Assembly (NCBI GenBank): GCA_963920575.1
Contig: OY986975.1
Location: 4,079,961 to 4,143,960, forward strand
DNA: 64,000 nt
Direction of reading: 5' to 3'
DNA from: Narthecium ossifragum
Lineage: Eukaryota > Streptophyta > Magnoliopsida > Dioscoreales > Nartheciaceae
In this document: one piece after another, positions 1-10,065 of the stretch
How positions within the stretch are numbered: the first letter of the stretch is position 1
How the letters are laid out: each line of letters starts with the position of its first letter
Position numbers and translations under genes: made by a program
The notes under the pieces: generated by a model
Told to the model about the DNA's origin: nothing
Databases searched by the model: none
Seen by the model: only the letters and a program-made list of their open reading frames with translations

Positions 1-726
1 GGTCGTCATGGGGGTATCCTCGCGGTTTGGAGAGCAGAATTCGGCAGAGTCCATTTTGGCTGTTTCACTGATCAAGCCATACACGGTGTCATTACTACTG
101 AAGGAGTTGGGCAATGGTTTATATCAGTGGTATATGCCGCTCGAAGCCGTAGGGGCCGGACTGAGCTGTGGGAGACTCTTATGAAATTGAGCAACTGGGG
201 CTGGCCTCACTTAATCCTGGGGGATTTTAATGTCTTAGCGAGCTCGGATGAGAAGAGAGGGGGCAAGATGTTCAGGTACTCTAGTGTTATTTCAGACTTC
301 TTAACCTTCGTTGCAGGAAACAAGTTGGTAGACCTTGGCTTCAAAGGACCATCTTTCACTTGGACCAATGGCAAATTTGGTATGGCTCACATCCAGGAGA
401 GGCTGGACAGAGCGTTGGCGAATAGGATGTGGTGTAACTGGTTTGCTTGTGCTGAAGTCACCCACCTCTATCATCACAGCTCTGATCATAGACCCATTCT
501 CATTGACTTAAATCCGGATGTTATTCCTCCAGGGGCTACTCCATTTAGATTGCAGCCGGTTTGGAATTGTCACCCCGAGTTCAAACAAGGAGTTGCAAGA
601 GCTTGGCGAAGGAAGCGCAACGGCTCACCGCAGTATGTGTTCCAAGGGAGAGTTAAGGAGATACGAAAGCTGGTCAAAGGCTGGGACCGGAAGGATATCT
701 TTGTGGTGATGAAGTCCAAAACTTAG
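1..726 (+). pseudogene. LINE endonuclease domain (C-terminal part)
   Basis: The frame is open from base 1 to a TAG at 724-726, so the true start lies upstream of the window and the internal ATG at 127 is not a start. Motifs of the exonuclease/endonuclease/phosphatase fold are visible: GDFN, SFTWTN, ERLDRALAN and SDHRPIL. The SDHRP box carries the catalytic Asp-His pair. In the family this enzyme nicks the target DNA to prime reverse transcription. After 726 the family sequence continues only in broken frames up to the inserted element at 1027, including a segment recognisable as the linker before the reverse transcriptase (876-1025). Confidence 0.88.
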
Positions 727-1026
727 ATTAAATTGTACCTTCATGCTCTATATCTTGAGGAGGAAAGAGGACCTCTCTCCCTGCAGAATGAACAGAGAAT
801 GCGCTCTTTGGAACATCAATTGACTGCACTGAAGATTCAGCACGACACACTCCTTGCCCAGTATAGTCGCAGGCTTTGGTAGCGGAAGGTGACAGGAATT
901 CGAAATCGTTTCACCAAGGAGCAAGGACTCATACTGGTGGCTTGAAGATTACGAAAATCCGCAAGGAAGATGGCTCAGTGGTTTCCTCTCATGATGAGAT
1001 ATCCAAGCTTATGGTGGATCACTATG

Positions 1027-1622
1027 GGTGCGTTTGGATGGCATGGTATGGGGTGGATTAGATGGAATGGGGAATGAGCGGATTCCGCATTCAGCCCATT
1101 CTCATGTTTGGCTCGTTTTATCATTTGAAATCGGCAGGATCCGGCCTGCGTCGGATTCCAAAAATTTGGAATCGCGGCGTCCGCTCGAATCGAGCGGACG
1201 CCGCTGTCCATCCAAAGCGGATCCGAATTTGAGATTATCCTAAATGACCGTTTTACCCCTTGATATTTAAAATGGATATATTTATCATAACTTTAAATAT
1301 ACATGTTGAAACGTAATGAAAAACATGTCTTAATTTGAAGAAAACTTAAAGTTTTATTATTAACATGCTGTCAAAATTCACTCGATTCCAATTCAGAGAT
1401 TTATGAATCAAACACCAGAATCCACAAAATTAGCAGATTCAGCTCATCCATAATAGACAAGCCAAACGCCAGAATCAACAGATTCAGCTCATTCCATACA
1501 GACCAACCAAACAACAGAATCAAAATCCACAGAATCACCAGATTCAGCTCATTCCCCATTCAGCTAATTCCACAGATTCCTCATTCAGCTAATTCATCAG
1601 ATTCAGGTTTGCCAAACGCACC
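1027..1622. mobile_element. MITE-like TIR element inserted in the LINE
   Basis: It begins GGTGCGTTTGG and ends with the exact reverse complement CCAAACGCACC, giving 11-bp terminal inverted repeats around about 600 bp with no coding capacity. It interrupts the LINE between the segment ending near 1025 and the segment that resumes at 1623. Inside, the motif CAGATTCAGCTCATTCC recurs several times between 1430 and 1600, and GGCGTCCGCTCGAATCGAGC lies in a palindromic stretch near 1160-1205. No clear target duplication is seen: the flanks ACTATG and ACAAGA match only in part, so the superfamily stays open. A PIF/Harbinger or hAT origin is possible. Confidence 0.7.
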
Positions 1623-3344
1623 ACAAGACCTCTGGTCTAAAGATTCTAGCACTAACAGCTCGGTTCTCCCTCCACTTCCTACGTCATCGGAGGAGGCTAG
1701 AGAAGATATGACGGCCGAGGTAACGGTGGCAAAGATACTGGATGTCCTACACAATATGGGGAAGGAAAAATGTCTAGGACTAGATGGGCTCCCAGCTGAA
1801 TTTTTCGCTGAGCACTGGGAATCGATTGGGGAGGAGTTTGTGAGGTTGGTACAAGGTTTCTTTAATGACAAGAAGATGCATGGTGGATGGAATAATACAT
1901 TCCTCACCTTCATTCCGAAATGCCCGCATCCTAAGAGAATCAAAGACTATAGGCCAATTAGTCTTTGTAGCGTGATGTACAAAGTCATCTCTTCTATCTT
2001 GGCCAATAGGATGAAGGGAGCACTGCAAGGACTTATCAGTTTGGAGCAATCTGCATTTATCGCGGGAAGGTCTATCCAAGATAACATTAGTGCGGCGCAA
2101 GAATTGATGCATACCCTCAGGAAGGCGCCGAAGACCAAACCCTTGATGGCAATCAAGGTCAATATTCGGGCGGCCTATGACTCGGTGAGTTGGAGATTTA
2201 TCTGGAGGGTGCTGACTCAGATGGAATTCCCGGGAAGATGGATTGAATGGGTTATGGAATGCTTATCATCGGCGAGATTCTCCCTTATCATCAATGGTCG
2301 AGTCTGTGGCTTCTTCAAGCCGGCTTGTGGTCTGCGCCAAGGCGACCCCTTATCCCCTTGTTTGTTATTGTACAGGAGACTCTAAGTAGACTGCTTCATG
2401 TGCCACTAATTGCTCTGAAAGGAGTGTCATACCCTGGGTCTCCGTTCTGGATAAGTCATCTTCTTTATGCTGACGATTGTCTATTCGTGACCACATCTAC
2501 GATGGTGGAGGCCAAGAAGGTTGTGAATGTACTTAAAAGATACAAGGCTCTATCAGGTCTTGAGGTTAGTAGGGAAAAATCAAGTATCAAATTCTCCCCT
2601 TTGGCATCTGTTAGGCGGAGGAGGAAGCTTGAGATGGTCATGGGCTTCTCAGAGAAGAAGGGACCCTGGCGATACCTTGGTGCCCCTCTGGAGGTGAAAG
2701 CACTACGAGCACCGGATTTCAATTTTCTACTAGATGCTGTACAAAGCAAACTAGCTGTGTGGAGAAGCCCAGTCAAAGCAGTAGCATGTAGAGCAGTGTT
2801 GGTGCAATCAGTCATTCAGTCCTTGCCGGTTTTTGTGTTGTCCTCTGTTCCTACTCCGGCATCTGTCCTAAACAAAATTGTTGTGCTGGCCCGTGGGTTT
2901 CTTTGGCAAGGGAAGAGGGGTGGGCTATCCACTGGTGGGCTATCCACTGTCGCATGGGAGAAGACCTGTCGTCATAAGATGGCGGGTGGGTTGGGGTTCA
3001 AGGACCTTCGCCGGTGGCAGCTAGCACTTAGGATGAAGAGGGCAGCTAAGTTTCTTGATCGCCAGGACTCGATCTGCACAGCTTTGTGCAAGGCAAAGTA
3101 CTCATTTAATGGTGTGCTACCAAGTGTTCAACAGAATTCCCCCGCGTCCGGCTTGTGGCGGTCTATCTGTCAAGCTGCAGACATGTTGAGGTTGGGTCTT
3201 AGATGGGAGCCGGGATTGAAATGCCCAGCAGAGTGGTTAAAGGACTGGTGGCTGGGAGATGGGCCACTTAACACTTCTCCAACCATGATGGTTGTCGAGG
3301 ACTGTTTACTTAGTATGAATGTGGAGGATTTTTATTACCGATGA
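1623..3344 (+). pseudogene. LINE reverse transcriptase domain, frameshifted
   Basis: The fingers and palm run in one frame to about 2385, with the landmarks GLDGLPAEFF, FLTFIPK, YRPISLCSVMYK, EQSAFIAGRSI and GLRQGDPLSP. A frameshift near 2365-2380 moves the rest into another frame (to 3344), which carries YADD followed by the thumb and downstream region (SGLEVSREKS, WRYLGAPL). The motif A aspartate is replaced: the segment reads KVNIRAAYD where the family has an Asp at the third position. A single CpG to CpA change (GTCGAT to GTCAAT) would explain it. Catalysis would be lost even without the frameshift. The start at 1623 is where the LINE resumes after the inserted MITE. Confidence 0.9.
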
Positions 3345-3825
3345 AGGAGTCTGGAACCATGAAAGGGTTGAAGAATTCTTCCACCAAGATGTGGTGGATC
3401 GCATTTTGACCACTCGGTTGGTGCGGCATGAAGCAGCAACAAGTCCTCAATGGACATGGAGCTCTTCAGGACAGATCACCTCAGCTTCCTGCTATGACAT
3501 GCTTGAACACCTAAGTGGGATCTTTACTGATGAAAGGGAAATGCAATTATGGAGGAGTGCATGGAGGGCGCCGGCAGGACCGAGAGTAAGATTATTTCTT
3601 TGAAAAGTCTTACACCGCAAGGTTCCTACAAATCTGTCCCTCTTGACATTATGTCTCTACTCAGAAGCAGCTTGTCCTCGTTGCAAATTGGATGACGAGA
3701 CGATTGATCATGTTTTGTTTCAATGTACCTATGCTAAGAAGGTTTGGGAGGGTGTCATGGAAGGTCTAGAGGAGAACCTGACTAGCAGAATTGACAATAT
3801 GGAGGATGCATTTGGTGTGCTGTAG
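3319..3825 (+). pseudogene. LINE zf-RVT region
   Basis: Two frames separated by a stop near 3602 cover the linker typical of plant LINEs after the reverse transcriptase. The zinc-binding-like motif reads CPRCKLDDETIDHVLFQC, which fits the C-x2-C-x-H-x-C pattern of the zf-RVT family (visible at about 3670-3726). The role of this domain is not well defined; nucleic-acid binding is usually assumed. The segment is disrupted and cannot be translated as one protein. Confidence 0.8.
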
Positions 3826-3839
3826 AAGTCGGCAAAAGC

Positions 3840-4484
3840 AGAGGAGGCGAATCTGGTCAAATCCTTAATTGCGTACACCATGTGGTGTTTATGGAAGGAT
3901 CGGTGCAAAGTAGTGGCGAAGGAGGACAGTTATGAAGCAAAGGATCTTATTAGGTCTATCAAATGGCAAGCCAGAGAGTACCTGTTGGTAGAGAAGGAAA
4001 AAAGGAAAAAGCAGGAATCAGGACATGGGATGGAGTGCTTATCCAGACGGATGCGGCAGTGGATATGGCAAAGAGGAAAGCCGGGCTAGGGGTTGTATGC
4101 ATGGATGATTCTGATGTCATATTATGGTCGGAAGGCAACTCTAAAGAGGCGACGTCGGTGGTTGCCGGGGAATTATTAGCTATTGAATTAGCTATACGGG
4201 AAGCTCTCAAGAGGGGTTACCATCGGGTTCTAGTAGAGACGGACTCTCTCTTTGCTGTTAATATGTTAGAGGGGAGGTACCCTGCTGTCGAAGGCAGTGT
4301 GAGACTTGTGCAGGAAATATGGTGGGCACGTCACAGTTTTGCAGAATTTATAATTAGATACATCCCTAGGGAGGAAAACTCCTGCGCGGATTGGGTGGCT
4401 AGTGAGGCACTGAATTTAGATTCGTTGTTTGTTTCTGATGAGACTACCAAGGGGTCTGTCCTTGGTGGGGTCTTTGGTTTTTGA
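3840..4484 (+). pseudogene. LINE RNase H-like C-terminal domain
   Basis: A tract reading MWCLWKDRCK at about 3880 leads to an RNase H-like fold (RVT_3 type) in a second frame at about 3990-4484. Recognisable parts are GLGVVCMDDS, AGELLAIELAIREALKRG, VETDSL and the C-terminal RYIPREENSCADWVA. In plant L1 elements this domain degrades RNA in the RNA:DNA hybrid. The stop after GVFGF (4482-4484) is followed by about 45 bp and then the A-rich tail, so this is the natural 3' end of the LINE. Confidence 0.85.
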
Positions 4485-4550
4485 CCTCATCCCTGCAGGG
4501 ATCTTAGCCTAATGGCTTAACTTTTCAAAAAAAACAAAAAACAAAAAAAA

Positions 4551-4845
4551 CCCTTCTAACTCCACCTTCTACAAGCTCTTCCACCTCACTAATCTTGCAT
4601 TGGAGAACTTGAGAAACCACCTCCAACCACTTTGGAGACTTGATGAAGAAGAAGATCAAGAGATGAAAACTCAACCCCTCTCTAACCTCTCCACTCTCAA
4701 CACAAGAGAATAGTTTTCATCATTTTACAAAATGGCCCAACCCAATCATTATAACATAAACCATGCTAGTTGGTGTAGTGAGTCCAAAACAACTAACTCA
4801 ACCTACTTGAGTGAGTTTGATATCATAGACCCAACAAATGATTAC
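4551..4845. other. Intergenic stretch, nothing identified
   Basis: AT-rich DNA between the LINE tail and the tandem-repeat block. No open frame of note, no inverted termini and no recognisable family were found. Confidence 0.5.
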
Positions 4846-5745
4846 TGAGAGATGACTCAAAAGTTTGACTTCAGAAAGATATATATAACTTCTAATTTTC
4901 AAATTTGAAAAAGATTTACTTTTCAACCTATGGGATTGTATGAAATCCAATAAAATTTTAAGTAGTCTACATGCCTCGAAACTGATAACATGGAGTTGGA
5001 TGTAATCCCTGAGTAAATGCATCCGAACCTAATAAATATTTTAGAAAATAATCTTCTAGTTTACCATAATTTCTAACAACTTCGAGTATTCAAATTGTTT
5101 CGGTGATCGCTAAGAGAAGAACCAAAATTTTCATTTCATAGGGCTGTAGATAACTCCAGATTTGAAAATTAGGAAAATATTTAACTTTACAACGATCGGG
5201 ATGGTCCTGGGTAGTCTATAAGAATCCAAAACCAATAGCATGAAGTCGGATCCTAATTAGTCCTTAACTAAATTGATTCGAACCAGACAAATAGTTTAGT
5301 AAAAGCTTTCTAGTTCGGCATAAATTCCATCTAGTTTGAAAATTCAAATTGTTTCAATGACCACTGTATAAGAGATGACCAAACAATTTGACTTCAAGGG
5401 GCTCCCACTTTGAAAATTAGCAAAAGAGTGACATTCAACCGATCACAATTGGGTTGAATCCCATAAGGTTTCAATAGTCTATAAGCATCCAAAATCGATA
5501 ATATGCAGTTGGATCCTAAGTAGTACCCAACTAAAAATGCATCAGATATGTTTTAGGAAATAATCTTCTAGTTTAGTTTTAGCAACTTTGATTATTTAAA
5601 TTGCTTCAATGATTATGACCAAAAAGTATGACTTCAAAGGGCTACTTTTCAACCGATCGAGATTGGTTGGAACCCAATAAGGTCGAGTAGTCTATAAGCA
5701 ACCGAAATTGATAAATATATAGTTGGATCTTAAATAGTCCATGAC
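4846..5745. repeat. Diverged tandem repeat, unit about 250 bp, left part
   Basis: Four imperfect units can be aligned by the recurring phrase GATGACCAAA..TTTGACTTCA, seen near 4849, 5114 (degenerate), 5371 and 5617, giving spacings of about 246-265 bp. Each unit also repeats TTGAAAATTAG, AGTCTATAAGCATCCAAAA, GTTGGATCCTAA and TTTTAGTAAATAATCTTCTAG. The units are considerably diverged, so this is an old array. It stops inside a unit at 5745 and continues in the same phase at 8218, the space between being a later insertion. Confidence 0.78.
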
Positions 5746-6004
5746 CACCGGTGAAGTCAGGATGTTTTTTCGGGGTTGGGGATGTATATAGAGTAAACAT
5801 ATGTTCAAAGTTATTAAGTGTTTTTTTATGAGTGACATAGAATTTGTTAAGAATCTTAAATGAAAAAAATACATTGAAATAAGGGGTGTTTGTTAAGAGA
5901 CCTTTAGTCATTTACTACCCATATTATGACAAAAGACTAAACTACCCCTATCTTCTGTCTATATAGATCCTAAACCCCCTGGAGTCCTTGTCCCCGTCAC
6001 TGAT

Positions 6005-6590
6005 CCCGCTGTCCATCATCATCGCAATGTCGTTCCCGTCGTCGTCCGTCACGATGCCGTCAGTCGCCCAGATCCGACGGAGCAACAGGTCTCGCCGTCC
6101 GACGCCGAGCTCCCCTTCCGTCGTCGCCGTCCCATCCCATCGCGGATCCTCTTTTTGAAGCTTGTCGTCCGTCCGTCGATCCCGAGGCCGTTCTTGATGC
6201 CAACCATGATCCAGATGTTGATCCCGTTCTGGCCGTCACCAAGCTCATTGGTGATCCCTCTCCCGAGCTCGCCGGAGACCAAGCACGTCAGCGATCCTAA
6301 TCCATCCCGTCCATCGTGGATCCCGTCACTGATCCAGCCACCGATCCCGATCCAGGCGTCGGTCCAAAGCTCCCCGTCGCCGATCCCATCACCGATCCAG
6401 CCACCGATGCCGATCCTGTCACCGATCCAGTCGCCGATCCACACGCCGATCTAGAGCTCCCCAGTCGTCGATCCAATCACCACCTCCAACCACCGATCTA
6501 CAGAGCTAGATCGGGAGATTTGATAAGATTGAAGGAGGTGGCGGCGAGGATGAGAAGGAGAAGGAGGTCGCCTTCCCGAGCTCGCCGTCG
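6005..6590. other. GC-rich gene-like tract inside the Mutator-like element
   Basis: Low-complexity GC-rich DNA with repeated CACCGATCCAGCCACCGAT-type units at 6320-6450. Frames on both strands are open for 100 residues or more, but they translate to D/P/T- or G/I-rich repeats without a recognisable domain. It could be a degraded captured gene fragment or simply an expanded short repeat. I do not call a gene. Confidence 0.55.
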
Positions 6591-6594
6591 CGAT

Positions 6595-6980
6595 TGGTGG
6601 TTACTTTCTATTTTTTTGGAAGTTACTTTCCATTTTGTAGGTACTTTTCATTTCTTTTTTCTGGTAGTTACTTTCCATTTTGACTGGTAGTGACCACCAT
6701 TTATTTGGTACTTAAATTTCATTTGATTGGTGGGTACTTTCCATTTTTTTCAAGTTACTTTCCATTTTGTGGTTGCTTTTCATTTTGTAGTTACTTTCCA
6801 TTTCTTTTTTTTGAAAGTTACTTTCCATTTTCACCACCTTCGTCGCCGGTCCTCACGAACCCCATCATCACCTCCGACGATCTCCATCCCATCCCCACCT
6901 CCGTCGCCGGTACTTAAATTTCTTTTTTTTGGAAGTTTCTTTCCATTTTTTTTCTGGTAGTTACTTTCCATTTTGGGGAA
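6595..6980 (+). repeat. TAGTTACTTTCCATTTT minisatellite-like tract
   Basis: About ten imperfect units of the type GTAGTTACTTTCCATTTT with T-rich spacers. The same core (GTAGTTACTTTCCA) forms a much longer array at 55600-57300 in another Mutator-like element of this window. Confidence 0.8.
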
Positions 6981-7307
6981 GACGAATCGGTGCTGGGAAG
7001 GGGAGAGAGAAGGGTAGAAGGGCATTTTGGTAATAAAAATTTTACAATAGTCAAAAAAGAGACTAAATGCCTTAAGAACTTCTATTGAGACTACAGCACA
7101 AATAAGATCTCCCAAAGAGACTAAACAACAATTATCCCTTGAAATAACTACAAGATTATATATGCGAGTAAATATAATTAGATGATCTCACATATCTACC
7201 TCCGAGCATCCGAATGCTAGTAATATACTACTACGGTACTACCTACATAGAGAAAAATTTTTAAAAAAATGAGAACATAAATGCTTTAAGAAAAGAAGAG
7301 TTGAACT

Positions 7308-7632
7308 TTATTCCAACCAAGCTTCAAACTCATTAAACCGACAAGGGTTGAACCTACGAGTTGCATTTCCTATCTTTTTTTGAGGAAAAATATGTTGATG
7401 ATGTTGAAGAGGTCTTTTTTGTAGATATGCTCTGTGAATAGAATCACGATCCCAAATAGGATAATCAGAAATTTTACGTCACAAACCAGAATCTGCCGGA
7501 AGATCTTCAAAATTAATCTTTGATGTTGAATCATGGATTCTTTTGGCACTAGGTTCTGTTTCATTATGATCAACGTTTTCTACAGTAGGAGGTGATGGAT
7601 TTGACTTTATCTTAATAACAAATTTATCCATG
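7308..7632 (-). pseudogene. hAT transposase N-terminal exon (TTF/ZMYM-type), truncated
   Basis: Starting from the ATG at 7632-7630, the minus strand reads MDKFVIKIKS and then the conserved N-terminal phrase of plant TTF-type zinc-finger hAT transposases: INFEDLPADSGL, RKISDYPIWDRDSIHRAYL, and, further on, RRFNPCRFNEFEAWLE. An in-frame TGA (7481-7479) falls between GL and RK, and a TAA ends the frame after WLE at 7308. The DUF4371 and hAT dimerisation regions that should follow are absent. The exon lies inside the 8-bp-flanked hAT element and gives its orientation. The match rests on remembered family phrases, not a search. Confidence 0.8.
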
Positions 7633-8217
7633 ATTGAACCTAATAAATATGACAAAATATTGAATAAAATGAATATCTTAAATAATTAAAAGACATCTTA
7701 ATTAATATGGACCTAGACATTGTAGAGTCTGGCAAGCATAGACAAAAAAAAATTCTTACAATACAAAACAAGAATAGAAAACCAAAGTGCGGGAAAAGTA
7801 TAATCACAACGTACCACCGTCGCCGGAGCCGCGGACGGTTAGAGTCGCCGGTCGACAAAGGAGGACACACGGCGAGAGTAGGATCGGAGACAGAGAGTGT
7901 TGAGAGAGGCGAAGCTTTATTTTTATTTAGGAATAGACGAATAGTTATACGTGGTACACCTCCTTAACCTAGGTTAGTTGTGTAGGATATGTACTATTTA
8001 TAGGAAGTTTGATTTAGGAATACGTGTAGCAGTGTTACCGTTTAGGATATATATTATTTAATTAGGTATAATCATATTTGACTATTAATTACACCAGGTT
8101 TAGTCACATAATGGGTTGGATTTAATTGGATCCATACCGTTTAATAATCAATCGCTAAGTATAGTAACATACTTAGCGATTTTCCCAAAAGTCAAGGGGG
8201 GGGCCTTACCCCAACTG

Positions 8218-8400
8218 TCCATGACTAGATGCATCGAAACCCAAGAAATGTTTTAGTAAATAATCTTTTAGTTTATCAAAAATCAACTTTGAGAAATCAA
8301 ATTGTTTCAATGATCATTAAGAGATGACCAAAGAATTTGACTTAAAAGAGAGATGGATAACTCTTAATTTGAAAATTAGAAAAAGATTCACTTTTTGAAA
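8218..8400. repeat. Diverged tandem repeat, continuation right of the hAT insertion
   Basis: Resumes the unit broken at 5745: the order GCATCGAAACCC, TTTTAGTAAATAATCTTTTAG, TCAAATTGTTTCAATGATCA, AGAGATGACCAAAGAATTTG, TTGAAAATTAG is the order seen in the units at 4846-5745. The array fades out near 8400. Confidence 0.78.
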
Positions 8401-8725
8401 GAACTCTATCTACTCAACCTAAGCCGATGGATAAGGACGAGTTTATATTAGTATAACCTAACATGGTACCTCACATGTGGGTTCAAATGATCAAAAGTCC
8501 TCACATGTAAATATTTAATTAAAGTAGCAGTAAAGAAATGTGCAATACATGGTTTGAGCAGTAATGAAATCGAAAACATTGAGTTGGCTCAGCATTATCA
8601 GCAACTTCCCTATCCCTATCCCTATTTTGGTGTGATTTTATGTCATTCTACAATATAGGGAATCGACTTTTGCATTATTCACCCAATAGTTTTCCCTATA
8701 TTAATTCCCAGTAACATTGAAAGTT
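8401..8725. other. Intergenic AT-rich stretch
   Basis: No gene or element termini recognised. It contains a pair of TCACATGT motifs (8472, 8500) with no further context. Confidence 0.45.
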
Positions 8726-9050
8726 TTAAAACGTAAACATGTCAAGCCTTTCAAACATCCATCCACCTCCTACACATCTGCCACGCCAAGTATAGGAAGG
8801 TCTAGAGAAAACCAAGCCCACCAAGCTATCATTTGCCACAAACTGAAAGAAAACCTGGACAACCGTATCAAACCGAAAAGGGAGTCCACCTTTCTTCTCA
8901 TTGGGGGAGATGATAGAATTGAAATCCCCCATAAGAAGATGAGGCCAACCCACCGTAGAAACCCGCGACAACCCTCCCATAGATCCCTCCTCTCCACAAA
9001 ATTGGTAGAGCCATACGCCACCAAAATCGCCCACTACCCATAAATCGGAG
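8726..9050 (-). pseudogene. LINE endonuclease fragment
   Basis: On the minus strand the sequence reads GWPHLLMGDFNSII, NEKKGGLPF, QFVANDSLVGL and SYTWRG, the central part of a plant LINE endonuclease. It is a different and more diverged copy than the one at 1-726. The N-terminal part, the catalytic SDHRP box and all reverse transcriptase sequence are missing, so this is a truncated relic. It abuts the end of a gypsy LTR at 9067, which could mark an insertion boundary. Confidence 0.78.
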
Positions 9051-9066
9051 AAGTGATGATACCGTG

Positions 9067-9850
9067 TGTCACACCCTGATCCAGAAAACCCATTAAGGCC
9101 GAGAGGTGAACCAACCTAACTCAAACCAAACTCGTGGTGCAATATTTAATCGATACAATAATAGATTACATCTAAGAATTGAACAAACTAGACATAAAAA
9201 ACAACTAATTATTACAATCCTCAAAATTATAATATTTGAATGATATGAACTTTCTCAAATACATATAAATAAAAATAATACAATTCGTTCTTGAGCTCAA
9301 TAAATTATACATCATGATCCAAAATTGTAACTAAAGTTGTAGAAGAAACTCCTTGAAGTTCTAAAGTCCTCAATCTCCCCTAGATTGCCAAGCCACCATC
9401 TAAAAGACCACATGAAAAAGGAACTGCATGCATTGGTACCTGGATTGCCGATGCAGCCCATATAGGGTGAGCAAAAATGCCTAATAAGGTTCTACTCTAC
9501 GTCACACAGAAAGGAAGGGAAGAACAACAACAATGTCGTTCTCTGCTAAAGTCTAACGAGTGGACTGAGGCCTACACTAGACTCGCCGATTCCCTGAGAG
9601 CTCATGTTTAGGTCATCCTCACCCAACGGAGAAACAAGGGGGACAATCCTCTACGGGTACGGACACAGTGTTCGCATATCGCTGCTGCACTCACCGCCGT
9701 TTCTTATCACCTAACCATCTCTCGTATGGGGACACAAGTCAGGGATATCGACAACCACCATTGACACTGGGGGAACCGATACGACCACTCTCAACCAAAT
9801 AGATAACCTCATGTTTCTAATTCGTGACCCTCGTTCCTTCTAATCCGTGG
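9067..9850 (-). repeat. Ty3/gypsy LTR fragment (minus orientation)
   Basis: Starts TGTCACACCCTGATCC, the reverse complement of an LTR end that closely resembles the end of the solo LTR at 57307-59382 (GGGTTTTCTGG...TGTGACA). Further in, GATGCAGCCCATATAGGGTGAGCAA and TTCTACTCTACGTCACACAG match the reverse complement of conserved LTR segments near 28880-28960 and 58940-59000. The outer boundary on the right is not clear. No target duplication was found, so it is a truncated LTR. Confidence 0.7.
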
Positions 9851-10057
9851 TTTTTATGTCGATGATATTTTTTAAATTCTGATTTAAGTCTTAAATAAAA
9901 TGGCAATTATGTGGAGTCAAAAAGCCGAGAATGCATTGCTTACATATCTGCGAGACTCTTCCTAGAGGGAACAACCTCCTCGCTTCGACGCGGCAGTTTG
10001 TTTTGTGAATTCACTTTACAGTACGAATTTTGATCGCCTTAGAGTAGCCAATCACAT
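9851..10057. other. Short intergenic stretch
   Basis: No recognised feature. It may still belong to the LTR fragment on its left. Confidence 0.35.
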
Positions 10058-10065
10058 GGCATATG

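Larger units (their letters stand above)
1..4550 (+). mobile_element. Decayed L1-type LINE retrotransposon, 5' part outside window
   Basis: Plant L1-like non-LTR retrotransposon. In order it holds the C-terminal part of an AP-like endonuclease, a reverse transcriptase, a C-terminal zinc-finger-like RVT region and a plant-type RNase H, followed by an A-rich tail at 4527-4550. The reading frame is broken by stops near 722, 3343, 3602 and 3823 and by frameshifts near 870 and 2370, and a terminal-inverted-repeat element sits inside at about 1027-1622. The element is therefore dead. A 15-bp tandem duplication (GGTGGGCTATCCACT) at about 2926-2955 is a further lesion. The 5' end and ORF1 lie outside the window, so a target duplication cannot be tested. 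Confidence 0.93.
5883..7138. mobile_element. Non-autonomous Mutator-like element nested in the hAT copy
   Basis: Flanked by the 9-bp direct repeat TTGAAATAA (5874-5882 and 7139-7147), the length expected for Mutator-like elements. Ends: left GGGGTGTTTGTT, right read inward GGGATAATTGTT, so the inverted repeats are short and imperfect. Inside are a GC-rich tract (about 5980-6590) rich in GATCC, CCGATCC and CCGTC motifs, then a T-rich tract (6595-6980) in which TAGTTACTTTCCATTTT recurs about ten times. No transposase is visible. Architecture and repeat motif match the larger element at 52382-60304. Confidence 0.8.
5746..8217 (-). mobile_element. hAT-superfamily deletion derivative with 8-bp target duplication
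   Basis: The element is flanked by TCCATGAC at 5738-5745 and 8218-8225, an 8-bp duplication as expected for hAT. The flanking tandem-repeat unit resumes in register, which proves insertion. The left end CACCGGTGAAGTCAGGA resembles the common plant hAT end CAGTGGCGGAGCCAGGA, and the right end read inward begins CAGTTGGGGTAAGG, a degenerate partner. Inside, at 7308-7632 on the minus strand, lies the first exon of a zinc-finger hAT transposase; the catalytic part is gone. A Mutator-like element is inserted at 5883-7138. Confidence 0.83.

Noticed and set aside
301..489. 62-residue minus-strand frame over the LINE endonuclease
   Set aside because: Antisense shadow of the conserved endonuclease frame.
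1027..1622. CACTA element suggested by CACTA just before the left end (1020-1024)
   Set aside because: The right end lacks TAGTG, and the inverted repeats start later at GGTGCG.
6049..6444. 131-residue minus frame rich in Gly, Ile and Asp
   Set aside because: Product of a GATCCGATCC-type repeat; no domain, and the plus strand is equally open.
9067..10000. Complete solo LTR
   Set aside because: Only one end is convincing; no partner end or duplication found.
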